Source of the DNA: Streptomyces barringtoniae
GTDB taxonomy: Bacteria > Actinomycetota > Actinomycetes > Streptomycetales > Streptomycetaceae
DNA: 64,000 bases
Direction: 5' to 3'
NCBI RefSeq assembly: GCF_020819595.1
Contig: NZ_JAJHNP010000020.1
Coordinates: 62,001 to 126,000 of the forward strand
A program made the translations under genes and the position numbers. Below, piece by piece: positions 1 to 12,610 of this stretch (position 1 is the first letter of the stretch; each line of letters starts with the position of its first letter). Below the pieces are notes generated by a model, which did no database searches, was not told where the DNA came from, and worked only from the letters and a program-made list of their open reading frames with translations.

Positions 1-485
1 AGGCGGGCCTGTACCGGGGCGCGTACCACTTCGCCCGGCCGGACAGGTCCTCCGGCGCCCGGCAGGCCGCGTACTTCGTCCGGCACGGCGGGGGCTGGCG
101 GGCGGACGGCCGGACGCTGCCGCCCGCGCTCGACATCGAGTACAACCCGTACAGCAAGCGGCACAAGTGCTACGGGCTGGGCAGGACGCGGATGGTCCGC
201 TGGATCCGGTCCTTCAGCAACGAGGTCAAGCGGGAGACCGGCCGCCGCCCGGTGATCTACACGACGACCCAGTGGTGGCGGCTGTGCACCGGCAACAGCC
301 GCGCGTTCGCCAAGAGCCACGCCCTGTGGATCGCCCGGCACGGCACCTCGCGGCCGGGGAAGCTGCCGGGCGGGTGGCGGTACTGGACGTTCTGGCAGTT
401 CGGCACCCGGGGCCGGCTGCCGGGTGACCAGAATCTCTTCAACGGCTCCACCGCCCGGCTGCGGACCTTCGCGCGCGGCCGGTAG
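1..485 (+). CDS. GH25 muramidase, C-terminal part (5' end outside window)
   Basis: The open frame begins at base 3 and gives 160 residues to the stop. The order YHFARP, then LPPALDIEYNPY, then VIYT, LWIARHG and YWTFWQFG matches the second half of glycoside hydrolase family 25 lysozymes, which cleave the N-acetylmuramic acid to N-acetylglucosamine bond of peptidoglycan. The Asp and Glu of DIE are the expected catalytic acids. Any signal peptide would lie outside the window. No phage genes are visible beside it, so a housekeeping cell-wall hydrolase is more likely than a phage endolysin. Family assignment is firm; the physiological role is inferred. Confidence 0.88.
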   Translation, partial: AGLYRGAYHFARPDRSSGARQAAYFVRHGGGWRADGRTLPPALDIEYNPYSKRHKCYGLGRTRMVRWIRSFSNEVKRETGRRPVIYTTTQWWRLCTGNSRAFAKSHALWIARHGTSRPGKLPGGWRYWTFWQFGTRGRLPGDQNLFNGSTARLRTFARGR

Positions 486-559
486 CCAAGGTGCACCTGG
501 GACACGGGAGCCGAGCGGAACCTCGATCCCCCTCTCTGGACACTCCCACGCCCGCCTCA

Positions 560-592
560 GTTCATCTTCCGTTCACCCAGGTTGCCTACGGT
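560..592 (+). promoter_or_regulatory. PHO box (PhoP direct repeats) upstream of pit
   Basis: Consecutive 11-nt units start at 560 (GTTCATCTTCC), 571 (GTTCACCCAGG) and, degenerate, 582 (TTGCCTACGGT). The Streptomyces PhoP recognition unit is an 11-nt direct repeat built on GTTCACC, so the first two units match well. The block lies 37-69 nt before the Pit start codon, the usual place for direct PhoP control. The S. coelicolor pitH2 gene is known to be under PhoP control, which fits. Confidence 0.75.
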
Positions 593-628
593 CGTCCAGC
601 CAATGACCTCGAACGATTGCCTGGGTAA

Positions 629-1879
629 ATGGAAAGCTTCTCGCTGATCCTCGCGACAGTGGTGGTAACCGCTCTCGCGTTCGATTTCACGAACGGTTTC
701 CACGACACCGCCAACGCGATGGCCACCACCATCTCCACAGGCGCCATGAAGCCCAAGATCGCGGTGGCGATGTCCGCCACCCTGAATCTGGTGGGCGCCT
801 TCCTCTCCGTGGAGGTCGCCAACACGATCTCCAAGGGTCTCGTCGACGAGACCGGCATCCGTCCCGAGGTCATCTTCGCCGCCCTGGTCGGCGCGATCCT
901 CTGGAACCTGTTGACCTGGCTGGTGGGCCTGCCCTCCAGTTCCTCGCACGCCCTGATGGGCGGTCTGATCGGCGCCACCGTCGCCTCCGCCGGCTTCGGC
1001 GCCGTGCACGGTGACGCCCTGGTCACCAAGGTGCTGCTCCCGGCGGTCGCCGCGCCGATCGTGGCGGGCGTCGCCTCGATGCTGGCCACGCGGTTCTCCT
1101 ACGGGATCGGCGGCAAGGCCGAGGGCGAGGCCACCCGCAAGGGTTACCGCGCCGGCCAGATCGCCTCCGCCGGCCTGGTCTCCCTCGCGCACGGCACCAA
1201 CGACGCCCAGAAGACGATGGGCATCATCACCCTCGCGCTGATCGCGGGCGGCTCCATCGCCCCGGGCTCGAACCCTCCCACCTGGGTCATCCTCTCCGCC
1301 GGCCTGGCCATCGCGCTCGGCACCTACATCGGCGGCTGGCGGATCATCCGCACCATGGGCAAGGGCCTGACCGACCTGGAGCCGCGCCAGGGCTTCGCCG
1401 CCCAGACCAGCGCCGCGACCGCCATCCTGGCCTCCTCCCACCTGGGCTTCTCCCTGTCCACCACGCACGTCGTCTCCGGCTCGGTGATGGGCGCGGGCCT
1501 CGGCCGCAAGGGCGGGGTGGTCCGCTGGTCCACCGCGACCCGCATGGTCGTCGCCTGGGTGCTCACCCTCCCGGCCGCCGCGCTGGTCGGCGCGGGCGCC
1601 GAGTCCGTCACCGATCTCGGTGACTGGGGCACCGCCGTGGTCGCCGTCTTCCTGGTCGCCGCGAGCGCCGCGATCTGGAAGATCTCCCGCCGCGAGGTCG
1701 TCGACCACACCAACGTCGTGGCCGAGACCGAGGAGCCGGCCGGCGTGGTGACGGCCGCCATCGCCGCGGTGACCCCGCCCCCGGCGGGCATGATCACCGA
1801 GGACCTGACGGCCACGATCGCCTCCCCTGCCGCCACCGAGCCCGCGACCGAGGCCGCCCCGCCGGCCGCGACCGTCTGA
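629..1879 (+). CDS. pitH2: Low-affinity inorganic phosphate transporter (PiT family)
   Basis: The 416-residue polytopic membrane protein carries the duplicated PiT signature: NGFHDTANAMA near residues 22-32 and HGTNDAQKT near 188-196, with Ser-rich re-entrant segments (SSSHALMGG, STTHVVSG) in each half. PiT carriers move metal-phosphate complexes with protons. The Ala/Pro/Glu-rich tail after about residue 350 is a cytosolic extension common in Streptomyces homologues. The ATG at 629 has a weak ribosome site. Position beside the cobalamin cluster and the PHO box upstream suggest PitH2 rather than PitH1. The gene shares a transcript with the small downstream membrane gene. Confidence 0.93.
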   Translation: MESFSLILATVVVTALAFDFTNGFHDTANAMATTISTGAMKPKIAVAMSATLNLVGAFLSVEVANTISKGLVDETGIRPEVIFAALVGAILWNLLTWLVGLPSSSSHALMGGLIGATVASAGFGAVHGDALVTKVLLPAVAAPIVAGVASMLATRFSYGIGGKAEGEATRKGYRAGQIASAGLVSLAHGTNDAQKTMGIITLALIAGGSIAPGSNPPTWVILSAGLAIALGTYIGGWRIIRTMGKGLTDLEPRQGFAAQTSAATAILASSHLGFSLSTTHVVSGSVMGAGLGRKGGVVRWSTATRMVVAWVLTLPAAALVGAGAESVTDLGDWGTAVVAVFLVAASAAIWKISRREVVDHTNVVAETEEPAGVVTAAIAAVTPPPAGMITEDLTATIASPAATEPATEAAPPAATV

Positions 1880-1913
1880 CCCCGGCCCCACCGGTAACCA
1901 AGGAAGCAACCCC

Positions 1914-2141
1914 ATGAAGATCGACTGGTCGGCCCTCGGCTCCGTCTTCGGCACCAGCCTCGTGTTCACCGTGGGCCTGGTGGCCCTGTTCACCCTCGGC
2001 ATCAACGGTCTGGCCCGGCGCGAGAAGGCCGCGGCCCAGGGCAACTCCGCGACCCTCGCCGTCACCGGCGCCTACGTCTGCTTCGCGGCCTGCGCGGCGG
2101 CGGTGGCGTACGGCATCTTCCTGATCGTCTCCAAGTCCTGA
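1914..2141 (+). CDS. Small two-helix membrane protein following Pit
   Basis: This 75-residue protein has two hydrophobic segments (about residues 13-31 and 45-70) separated by a short basic loop (LARREKAAAQG). An AAGGAAG ribosome site lies just before the ATG. It starts 34 nt after the Pit stop, ahead of a strong terminator, so the two are almost certainly cotranscribed. Small membrane proteins of this kind regularly follow Pit genes in actinomycetes and may assist the carrier. That role is inferred from context; I do not recognise a named family. Confidence 0.8.
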   Translation: MKIDWSALGSVFGTSLVFTVGLVALFTLGINGLARREKAAAQGNSATLAVTGAYVCFAACAAAVAYGIFLIVSKS

Positions 2142-2166
2142 CGGACCACCACGAACCAGGCAACAC

Positions 2167-2203
2167 GAAGGCTCCCCTCCAGGCGTGACGGAGGGGAGCC
2201 TTC
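2167..2203 (+). terminator. Intrinsic terminator after pit operon
   Basis: A perfect 14-bp inverted repeat (2167-2180 with 2190-2203) has a 9-nt loop and begins 25 nt after the stop of the small membrane gene. There is no U tract, as is usual in Streptomyces. It should insulate the phosphate operon from the cobalamin leader. Confidence 0.85.
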
Positions 2204-2276
2204 GCCATGCCCACAGGCCACGGGCGCCCCACGGTGTGGGGATCGGCACACTCTCCCCTCGCAGGTCAACGGCAAG

Positions 2277-2306
2277 TTGACGGCCGTTCCGGGCGCGTGG
2301 TGGACT
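2277..2306 (+). promoter_or_regulatory. Candidate promoter for the cobalamin leader
   Basis: TTGACG at 2277-2282 is followed after 18 nt by TGGACT at 2301-2306, a plausible -35/-10 pair placed so that transcription would begin just before the riboswitch core. Six-base matches like this are weak evidence in high-GC DNA; the call rests mainly on position. Confidence 0.35.
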
Positions 2307-2309
2307 GCC

Positions 2310-2420
2310 CAGGCCATGTACGGCGGCAGAAGAGGAAGCCGGTGCGAATCCGGCGCGGTCCCGCCACTGTCACCGGGGAAGAACCCCCGGGAGCCAGGAA
2401 CTCTCACCGCCGAATCTCGT
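2310..2420 (+). promoter_or_regulatory. Cobalamin (AdoCbl) riboswitch
   Basis: The segment has the conserved core of B12 riboswitches in order: GAAGCCGGTGCGAATCCGGC near 2334-2353, GCCACTGT at 2363-2370, and the B12 box AGCCAGGAACTC at 2392-2403. The 388-bp space between the small membrane gene and cobD holds only the terminator, a likely promoter and this element. When AdoCbl binds, such elements lower expression of the downstream genes, here the cobD-cobI run. About 110 nt separate the B12 box from the cobD start, enough for an expression platform, although no hairpin there is obvious by eye. Confidence 0.95.
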
Positions 2421-2529
2421 CGAACCAGGGCGCGGACACCCTGAGTGAGGACATCGATCGCCATGCCCGGCTGCCGAAGGACAAGGACCCGCACCAGGCC
2501 CGCTCCTGTACCCACGGCCGGCTGAGCCG

Positions 2530-3495
2530 ATGGGTGCCGATCGCACTTTCGCGTACGGCGCCGCCGCCGGTCTTCTCGGTGACCTGCTCCTCGGCGATCC
2601 TCGCCGCGGGCATCCGGTCGCCGCGTTCGGTCGTGCGGCCGCTGCCGTGGACCGCGCGTTGTGGCACGACCACCGCGGCTGGGGCGCCGTGCACACCGCC
2701 GTGTGCGCCGGTGGCGCCGTCGCGCTCGGCACGCTGGCCGCACGCGCCGTACGCCCCTCCCCCGCCGCCTCCGTCGCCCTGACCGCCGCCGCCACCTGGG
2801 CGGTCGTCGGCGGTACGTCGCTCGCCCGGGAGGCCCGCACGATCGGGCGCGCCCTGGAGTGCGGGGACGTCGAGGCGGCGCGGGCCCGGCTGCCGCATCT
2901 GTGCGGCCGGGACCCGCAGGCGCTGGACGCCGACGGGATCGCCCGGGCCGTGGTGGAGTCGGTCGCCGAGAACACCTCCGACGCCGTCGTGGGCGCCCTG
3001 GTGTGGGGGGCCGTGGCCGGGGTGCCCGGGCTGCTGGGGTTCCGGGCCGTCAACACCCTGGACGCGATGGTCGGTCACAGGTCGCCCCGCTACCGGCGCT
3101 ACGGCTGGGCCTCCGCCCGGCTCGACGACGTCGCCGGCTGGCCGGGGGCCCGGCTGACCGCCGTACTCGCCGCCGTGGCCGGATCCGACCCGCGCGGTGC
3201 CCTGCGCGCCTGGAAGGCCGACGCCCGCAGGCACCCGAGCCCCAACGCCGGGCCCGTCGAAGCGTCGTTCGCGGGGGCGCTGGGGGTGCGGCTGGGCGGC
3301 ACGCTGTCGTACGGCGGCCGGATCGAGCACCGCCCCGTGCTCAACGGGCGGGCCGGACGCGCCGTCCAGGTCACCGACATCGACCGGGCCGTACGGCTCT
3401 CCCGCCGCGTCGGCCTGCTCGCGCTCGGCACCACGGTCGCCGCGCGCCTCCTCCTCAAGGGTGTCGTCAAGGGTCTGAAGGGACGTGGCAAGTGA
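2530..3495 (+). CDS. cobD: Adenosylcobinamide-phosphate synthase (CobD/CbiB)
   Basis: The 321-residue membrane protein matches CobD/CbiB: an N-terminal GLLGDLLLGDPRRGHPVAAFG-type motif, then VVESVAENTSDAVVGAL and NTLDAMVGH. It joins the aminopropanol-phosphate arm to adenosylcobyric acid to make adenosylcobinamide phosphate. It is the first gene behind the B12 riboswitch, and its stop overlaps the GTG start of cobQ (GTGA). The ribosome site before the ATG at 2530 is weak, which is compatible with riboswitch-controlled translation. Family length and motifs are normal. Confidence 0.94.
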   Translation: MGADRTFAYGAAAGLLGDLLLGDPRRGHPVAAFGRAAAAVDRALWHDHRGWGAVHTAVCAGGAVALGTLAARAVRPSPAASVALTAAATWAVVGGTSLAREARTIGRALECGDVEAARARLPHLCGRDPQALDADGIARAVVESVAENTSDAVVGALVWGAVAGVPGLLGFRAVNTLDAMVGHRSPRYRRYGWASARLDDVAGWPGARLTAVLAAVAGSDPRGALRAWKADARRHPSPNAGPVEASFAGALGVRLGGTLSYGGRIEHRPVLNGRAGRAVQVTDIDRAVRLSRRVGLLALGTTVAARLLLKGVVKGLKGRGK

Positions 3496-4996
3496 GCGGG
3501 GGTCTCCTCGTCGCCGGCACCACCTCCGACGCCGGAAAGAGCGTCGTGACGGCCGGGATCTGCCGGTGGCTGGTGCGCCAGGGCGTGAAGGTCGCGCCGT
3601 TCAAGGCGCAGAACATGTCGCTCAACTCCTTCGTGACCCGTGAGGGCGCGGAGATCGGGCGGGCGCAGGCCATGCAGGCCCAGGCGTGCCGGATCGAGCC
3701 GACGGCGCTGATGAACCCGGTGCTGCTCAAGCCGGGCGGCGAACAGAGCAGCCAGGTGGTGCTGCTGGGCAAGCCGGTGGGCGAGCTGAGCGCGCGCGGC
3801 TACCACGGCGGGCGCCAGCAGAAGCTCCTGGGCACGGTGCTGGACTGTCTGGCCGAGTTGCGGGGCACGTATGACGCGGTGATCTGTGAGGGTGCGGGCA
3901 GCCCGGCCGAGATCAATCTGCGCCGGACCGACATCGTGAACATGGGGATCGCACGGAACGCGCGGCTGCCCGTGCTGGTGGTGGGCGACATCGACCGCGG
4001 GGGCGTCTTCGCGTCCTTCTTCGGGACCGTCGCCCTGCTCTCACCCGAGGACCAGGAACTGGTCGCCGGGTTCCTGGTGAACAAGTTCCGGGGGGATGTC
4101 AGCCTGCTGGAGCCCGGGTTGGACATGCTCCAGGGCCTGACCGGGCGGCGGGCGTACGGCGTGCTGCCGTTCCGGCACGGGCTGGGCATCGACGAGGAGG
4201 ACGGACTGCGGGTGTCGCTGCGCGGCACGGTCCGCGAGTCCACCGTGACCCCGCCCCTGGGTGCGGACGTGCTGCGCGTCGCCGTGTGCGCGATCCCGCT
4301 GATGTCCAACTTCACGGACGTGGACGCGCTGGCCGCCGAACCGGGGGTCGTGGTGCGGTTCGTGGACCGCCCGGAGGAGCTGGCCGACGCGGACCTGGTC
4401 GTCGTCCCGGGCACGCGCGGGACCGTACGGGCCCTTCAGTGGCTGCGCGAGCGCGGGCTGGCCGACGCGCTGGTACGGCGGGCCGCCGAAGGACGCCCCG
4501 TCCTCGGCATCTGCGGCGGCTTCCAGATCCTCGGCGAGCACATCGAGGACGAGGTCGAGTCGCGGGCCGGCGCGGTCGACGGGCTCGGTGTGCTGCCCGT
4601 GCGGGTGCGGTTCGCCCGTGAGAAGACCCTGACCCGGCCGGCCGGGGAAGCCCTCGGCGAGCCGGTCGAGGGGTACGAGATCCACCACGGCGTGGCCACG
4701 ATCGAGGGCGGCGAGGCCTTCCTCGACGGCTGCCGGGTCGGCCGGACCTGGGGCACGCACTGGCACGGCTCGCTGGAGTCGGACGGCTTCCGGCGGGCCT
4801 TCCTGCGCGAGGTGGCGGCCGCCGCGGGCCGCCGCTTCGTGCCCGCGCCGGACACCTCCTTCGCCGCGCTGCGCGAGGAGCAGCTCGACCGGCTCGGCGA
4901 CCTGATCGAACAGCACGCGGACACGGACGCGCTGTGGCGGCTCATCGAGTCGGGCGCGCCGCAAGGACTGCCTTTCATCCCACCGGGAGCGCCTGC

Positions 4997-5000
<4 letters not shown>
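3492..5000 (+). CDS. cobQ: Cobyric acid synthase
   Basis: Read from the GTG at 3492, which overlaps the cobD stop, the product has 502 residues. The N-terminal dethiobiotin-synthetase-like domain starts with the ATP loop GTTSDAGKS (residues 9-17) and contains KAQNMSLNS. The C-terminal glutaminase has its nucleophile Cys341 in GICGGFQ and a His in THWHGSLES. The enzyme amidates four side chains of adenosylcobyrinic acid a,c-diamide using glutamine. The same frame stays open far upstream, but that part is a shadow of cobD. It ends in a 4-nt ATGA overlap with cobN. Confidence 0.96.
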
Positions 5001-8646
<3,646 letters not shown>

Positions 8647-8650
<4 letters not shown>

Positions 8651-10638
8651 CAACCCCCTTCCCTTTTACGGCCGTTGTCGGTCAGGACGACCTGCGGCTC
8701 GCGCTGCTGCTGAACGCCGTGTCCCCGGCGGTCGGCGGTGTGCTGGTGCGCGGCGAGAAGGGCACGGCCAAGTCGACGGCGGTGCGCGCCCTGTCGGCGC
8801 TGCTGCCGAAGGTCGCGGTGGTGCCGGGCTGCCGGTTCTCCTGTGACCCGGCGGCCCCGGACGCGTCCTGCCCGGACGGGCCGCACGAGCCGGGGCCCGG
8901 TACGGCGCGCCCGGCCCGGATGGTCGAACTCCCCGTCGGTGCCTCCGAGGACCGGCTGGTCGGCGCCCTGGACATCGAACGGGCGCTCGCCGAGGGCGTG
9001 AAGGCGTTCGAGCCGGGCCTGCTGGCCGACGCGCACCGCGGGATCCTGTACGTCGACGAGGTCAACCTGCTCCACGACCACCTGGTCGACCTGCTGCTGG
9101 ACGCGGCGGCGATGGGTGCCTCGTACGTGGAGCGCGAGGGCGTCTCCGTGCGGCACGCGGCCCGTTTCCTGCTCGTCGGCACGATGAACCCCGAAGAGGG
9201 CGAGCTGCGGCCGCAGTTGCTGGACCGGTTCGGGCTGACCGTGGAGGTCGCGGCCTCGCGGGAGCCCGAACAGCGGGTCGAGGTGGTGCGGCGCCGGCTG
9301 GCGTACGACGACGATCCGGCCGGTTTCGCCGCGCGGTGGGCCGAGGAGGAGGCCGCCGTACGTCAACGGATCATTGCGGCGAGGGAGTTGCTGCCGCAGG
9401 TGCGGCTCGGCGACGGGGCGCTGCGGCAGATCGCGGCGACCTGCGCGGCCTTCGAGGTGGACGGCATGCGCGCCGACATCGTGATGGCGCGTACGGCGAC
9501 CGCGCTGGCCGCGTGGGCCGGGCGGACCGACGTGCTCGCCGAGGACGTGCGGCAGGCGGCGCTGCTGGCGCTGCCGCACCGCAGGCGCCGTAACCCGTTC
9601 GACGCGCCGGGCCTGGACGAGGACAAGCTGGACGAGACGATGGAGCAGTTCTCCGGCGAGGACGAGGGCGAGGACGACCCCGATCCCGACGGTCCCGGTG
9701 GCGGCGGTGGCCGGCCTGCGCCCGACAGCGGCCCCCAGGGCGGCGGTGACACCGCCGCGCGGCCCGAGGCCGGTGAGGCCGGGGAACCGCAGGCCTCCGG
9801 CGCACGGGAGCAGTCGGCCGTACGGGCCGCCGAGCCGTTCCGGACCAAGGTGCTGAGCGTGCCCGGGATCGGGGAGGGTGCCGCAGGCCGTCGGTCGCGG
9901 GCGCGCACCGAGCACGGGCGGACGACCGGGGCACGGCGGCCCCGGGGAGCGCTGACCAAGCTGCACCTGGCCGCCACCGTGCAGGCGGCGGCCCCGCACC
10001 AGCGGGCGCGTGGCCGGTCGGGGCCGGGGCTGGTGATCCGCCGGGACGATCTGCGGCAGGCGACCCGGGAGGGGCGCGAGGGCAACCTCGTGCTGTTCGT
10101 CGTGGACGCCTCCGGGTCGATGGCGGCGCGGCAGCGGATGGGTGCCGTGAAGGGTGCGGTGCTGTCGCTGCTGCTGGACGCCTACCAGCGGCGGGACAAG
10201 GTGGGCCTGGTGACCTTCCGGGCCTCGGCCGCGGAGGTCGCGCTGCCGCCGACCTCCTCCGTGGACGCGGCGGCGGCCCGGCTGGAGTCGCTGCCGACCG
10301 GTGGCCGTACGCCGCTCGCGGCCGGGCTGCTCAAGGCGCACGAGGTGCTGCGCGTGGAGCGGCTGCGGGATCCGGCGCGGCGGGCTCTCGTGGTCGTCGT
10401 GACCGACGGGCGGGCCACCGGTGGCCCGGAGCCGGTCGCGCTGGCCGGGCGGGCGGCTCGGCTGTTCGCGGCCGAGGGGGTCGCGTCGGTGGTCGTGGAC
10501 TGCGAGTCGGGGCCGGTGCGGCTCGGGCTCGCCGGACAGCTCGCGGGTGAGCTGGGCGGTACGGCGGTGACGCTCGACGAGTTGCGGGCGGACTCGATCG
10601 CCGGGCTGGTGAAGGACGTACAGAGGAGGGCCGCGTAA
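8647..10638 (+). CDS. Chelatase AAA+/VWA subunit (ChlI-ChlD fusion) for CobN
   Basis: From the GTG at 8647 (GTGA overlap with cobN) the protein has 663 residues. The AAA+ domain has Walker A GEKGTAKST (about residues 36-44) and Walker B ILYVDEVNLL (about 134). An acidic Gly/Pro-rich linker spans roughly residues 330-400, and a C-terminal VWA domain carries the metal-site motif DASGS near residue 484. Magnesium-chelatase ChlI and ChlD are normally separate; the fused form is common in actinobacterial cobalamin clusters. It most likely powers cobalt insertion by CobN, not chlorophyll synthesis. Confidence 0.92.
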
Positions 10639-11237
10639 TGCCGCAGGGACAGCCGAGTGTCGTACCGGACGACGGCCTGACGACCCGTCAGCGCCGCAAC
10701 CGGCCGCTGGTCGTCGTGCACACGGGCGTCGGCAAGGGCAAGTCCACCGCCGCGTTCGGGCTCGCGCTGCGCGCCTGGAACCAGGGCTGGCCGATCGGGG
10801 TGTTCCAGTTCGTCAAGTCCGCGAAGTGGAAGGTCGGCGAGGAGAACGCCCTGCGGGTGCTCGGCGCCTCCGGCGAGGGCGGCACCGTCGACTGGCACAA
10901 GATGGGCGAGGGCTGGTCGTGGGTCCAACGGGACGCCCAGATGGACAACGAGGAGAAGGCCCGGGAGGGCTGGGAGCAGGTCAAGCGGGACCTGGCCGCC
11001 GAGACCTACCGGCTGTACGTGCTGGACGAGTTCGCCTACCCCATGCACTGGGGGTGGGTGGACACCGATGAGGTCGTGGACGTGCTGCGGAACCGGCCCG
11101 GCACGCAGCATGTGGTGATCACCGGGCGGAACGCGCCGGAGAAGCTGGTCGACTTCGCCGACCTCGTCACCGACATGTCCAAGGTCAAGCACCCCATGGA
11201 CGTGGGGCAGAAGGGCCAGAAGGGCATCGAGTGGTGA
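10638..11237 (+). CDS. cobO: Corrinoid adenosyltransferase
   Basis: The 199-residue protein has the P-loop GVGKGKSTAAFG (about residues 31-42) and the VLDEFAYPM and VITGRNAPEKLVDFADLVT segments typical of the CobO/BtuR/CobA family. It adds the 5'-deoxyadenosyl group of ATP to cob(I)yrinic acid a,c-diamide. The ATG shares one base with the preceding TAA stop (TAATG), and the 3' end overlaps cobB, so translation is probably coupled. Confidence 0.96.
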   Translation: MPQGQPSVVPDDGLTTRQRRNRPLVVVHTGVGKGKSTAAFGLALRAWNQGWPIGVFQFVKSAKWKVGEENALRVLGASGEGGTVDWHKMGEGWSWVQRDAQMDNEEKAREGWEQVKRDLAAETYRLYVLDEFAYPMHWGWVDTDEVVDVLRNRPGTQHVVITGRNAPEKLVDFADLVTDMSKVKHPMDVGQKGQKGIEW

Positions 11238-12610
11238 CGTCGTCGGTGCCTCGGCTGGTCATCGCCGCGCCCTCCTCGGGCAGCGGCAAGACCACCGTCG
11301 CCACGGGGCTGATGGCCGCGTTCGCCGCGCGGGGGCTCGCCGTGTCCCCGCACAAGGTCGGGCCGGACTACATCGACCCCGGGTACCACGCGCTCGCGAC
11401 GGGGCGGGTGGGGCGCAACCTGGACGCGTACCTGTGCGGGCCGGAGCTGGTCGCTCCGCTGTTCCTGCACGGGGCGCGGGGGTGTGACATCGCCGTGGTC
11501 GAGGGTGTGATGGGGCTGTACGACGGGGTGGCGGGCGAGGGGGAACTCGCGTCCACCGCGCATGTCGCCAAGCTGCTCAGGGCACCGGTGGTGCTGGTCG
11601 TCGACGCTTCGTCGCAGTCGCGGTCGGTGGCGGCGCTGGTGCACGGGTTCGCCTCCTGGGATCCCCAGGTGCGGGTCGGGGGCGTGATCCTGAACAAGGT
11701 CGCGTCCGACCGGCACGAGGAGCTGCTGCGGGAGGCGCTGGACTCGGCGGGAGTGCCGGTGCTGGGTGCCCTGCGGCGGGCCGGGCAGGTGTCGACGCCT
11801 TCTCGGCATCTGGGGTTGGTGCCGGTTGCGGAGCGGGGCGCTGCGGCGGTGGAGGCTGTGGCGGCGATGGCGGTGCAGGTGGGTCAGGGGTGCGACCTGG
11901 ACGCCCTCGAAGCGCTTGCCCGTAGTGCAGGCGCCCTCCCTGGGGGCTCCGCCCCCTGGACCCCCGCCTCGGCCGCCCACCGCCCGAGACCGTCGGCTGG
12001 AAGGCGAGCGCCCGTGGTCGCCGTAGCCGGTGGGTCCGCGTTCACCTTCTCCTATGCCGAGCACACCGAGCTGCTGACCGCCGCCGGTGCCGAGGTCGTC
12101 ACCTTCGATCCGCTCCGTGATGAGCAACTCCCGGACGGTGCCGCCGGGTTGGTCATCGGCGGCGGTTTCCCCGAGGTCCACGCCGCCGAGCTGTCGGCCA
12201 ACGAGCCGCTGCGCAAGGCGATTGCCGAGCTGGCGCTGAGCGGTGCCCCGGTGGCAGCCGAATGCGCCGGACTGCTCTACCTATGCCGGGAGCTGGACGG
12301 GCAGCCGATGTGCGGCGTGCTGGACGCCACCGCGCGGATGACGGAACGGCTGACGCTCGGCTACCGGGACGCCGTGGCCGTCGGGGACAGTGTGCTGGCC
12401 GCCGCGGGGACGCGGATGCGGGGGCACGAGTTCCATCGGACCGTCGTCGAGCCCGGCGCCGGGGCTGCTCCGGCGTGGGGCGTGCGGGCGCCGGTCCGGC
12501 GGGTCGAAGGTTTCGTACAGCACGGCGTGCACGCGAGTTATCTGCACACGCACTGGGCGTCCGAGCCCGGTGTCGCCCGTCGGTTCGTGGAGAGGTGCCG
12601 GACGTCATGA
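11231..12610 (+). CDS. cobB: Cobyrinate a,c-diamide synthase (hydrogenobyrinate amidating)
   Basis: The product has about 459 residues. The N-terminal ATP-binding domain has SSGSGKTT near residues 15-22 and HKVGPDYIDPGYH; the C-terminal glutaminase has Cys345 in ECAGLLYLC. It amidates the a and c carboxylates using glutamine. GTG codons at 11231 and 11234 are both possible starts; the second makes a GTGA overlap with cobO. The inter-domain linker (about residues 236-257) is Pro/Gly/Ser-rich and is encoded by a GC hairpin that looks like a dispersed Streptomyces repeat inserted in frame. Confidence 0.94.
   Translation: MVTSSVPRLVIAAPSSGSGKTTVATGLMAAFAARGLAVSPHKVGPDYIDPGYHALATGRVGRNLDAYLCGPELVAPLFLHGARGCDIAVVEGVMGLYDGVAGEGELASTAHVAKLLRAPVVLVVDASSQSRSVAALVHGFASWDPQVRVGGVILNKVASDRHEELLREALDSAGVPVLGALRRAGQVSTPSRHLGLVPVAERGAAAVEAVAAMAVQVGQGCDLDALEALARSAGALPGGSAPWTPASAAHRPRPSAGRRAPVVAVAGGSAFTFSYAEHTELLTAAGAEVVTFDPLRDEQLPDGAAGLVIGGGFPEVHAAELSANEPLRKAIAELALSGAPVAAECAGLLYLCRELDGQPMCGVLDATARMTERLTLGYRDAVAVGDSVLAAAGTRMRGHEFHRTVVEPGAGAAPAWGVRAPVRRVEGFVQHGVHASYLHTHWASEPGVARRFVERCRTS
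11936..11977 (+). repeat. GC-rich palindromic repeat inside cobB
   Basis: GGGGGC (11942-11947) pairs with GCCCCC (11951-11956) around a TCC loop, followed by TGGACCCCCGCC. The consensus GGGGCTCCGCCCC plus GGACCCC recurs in many Streptomyces intergenic regions. Here it lies in frame within the linker between the two cobB domains, so the gene tolerates it. The dispersed-repeat identity is from memory and was not searched. Confidence 0.5.

Noticed and set aside
1..485. Prophage endolysin
   Set aside because: The GH25 gene end is followed directly by housekeeping phosphate and cobalamin genes; no holin, integrase or att site was seen.
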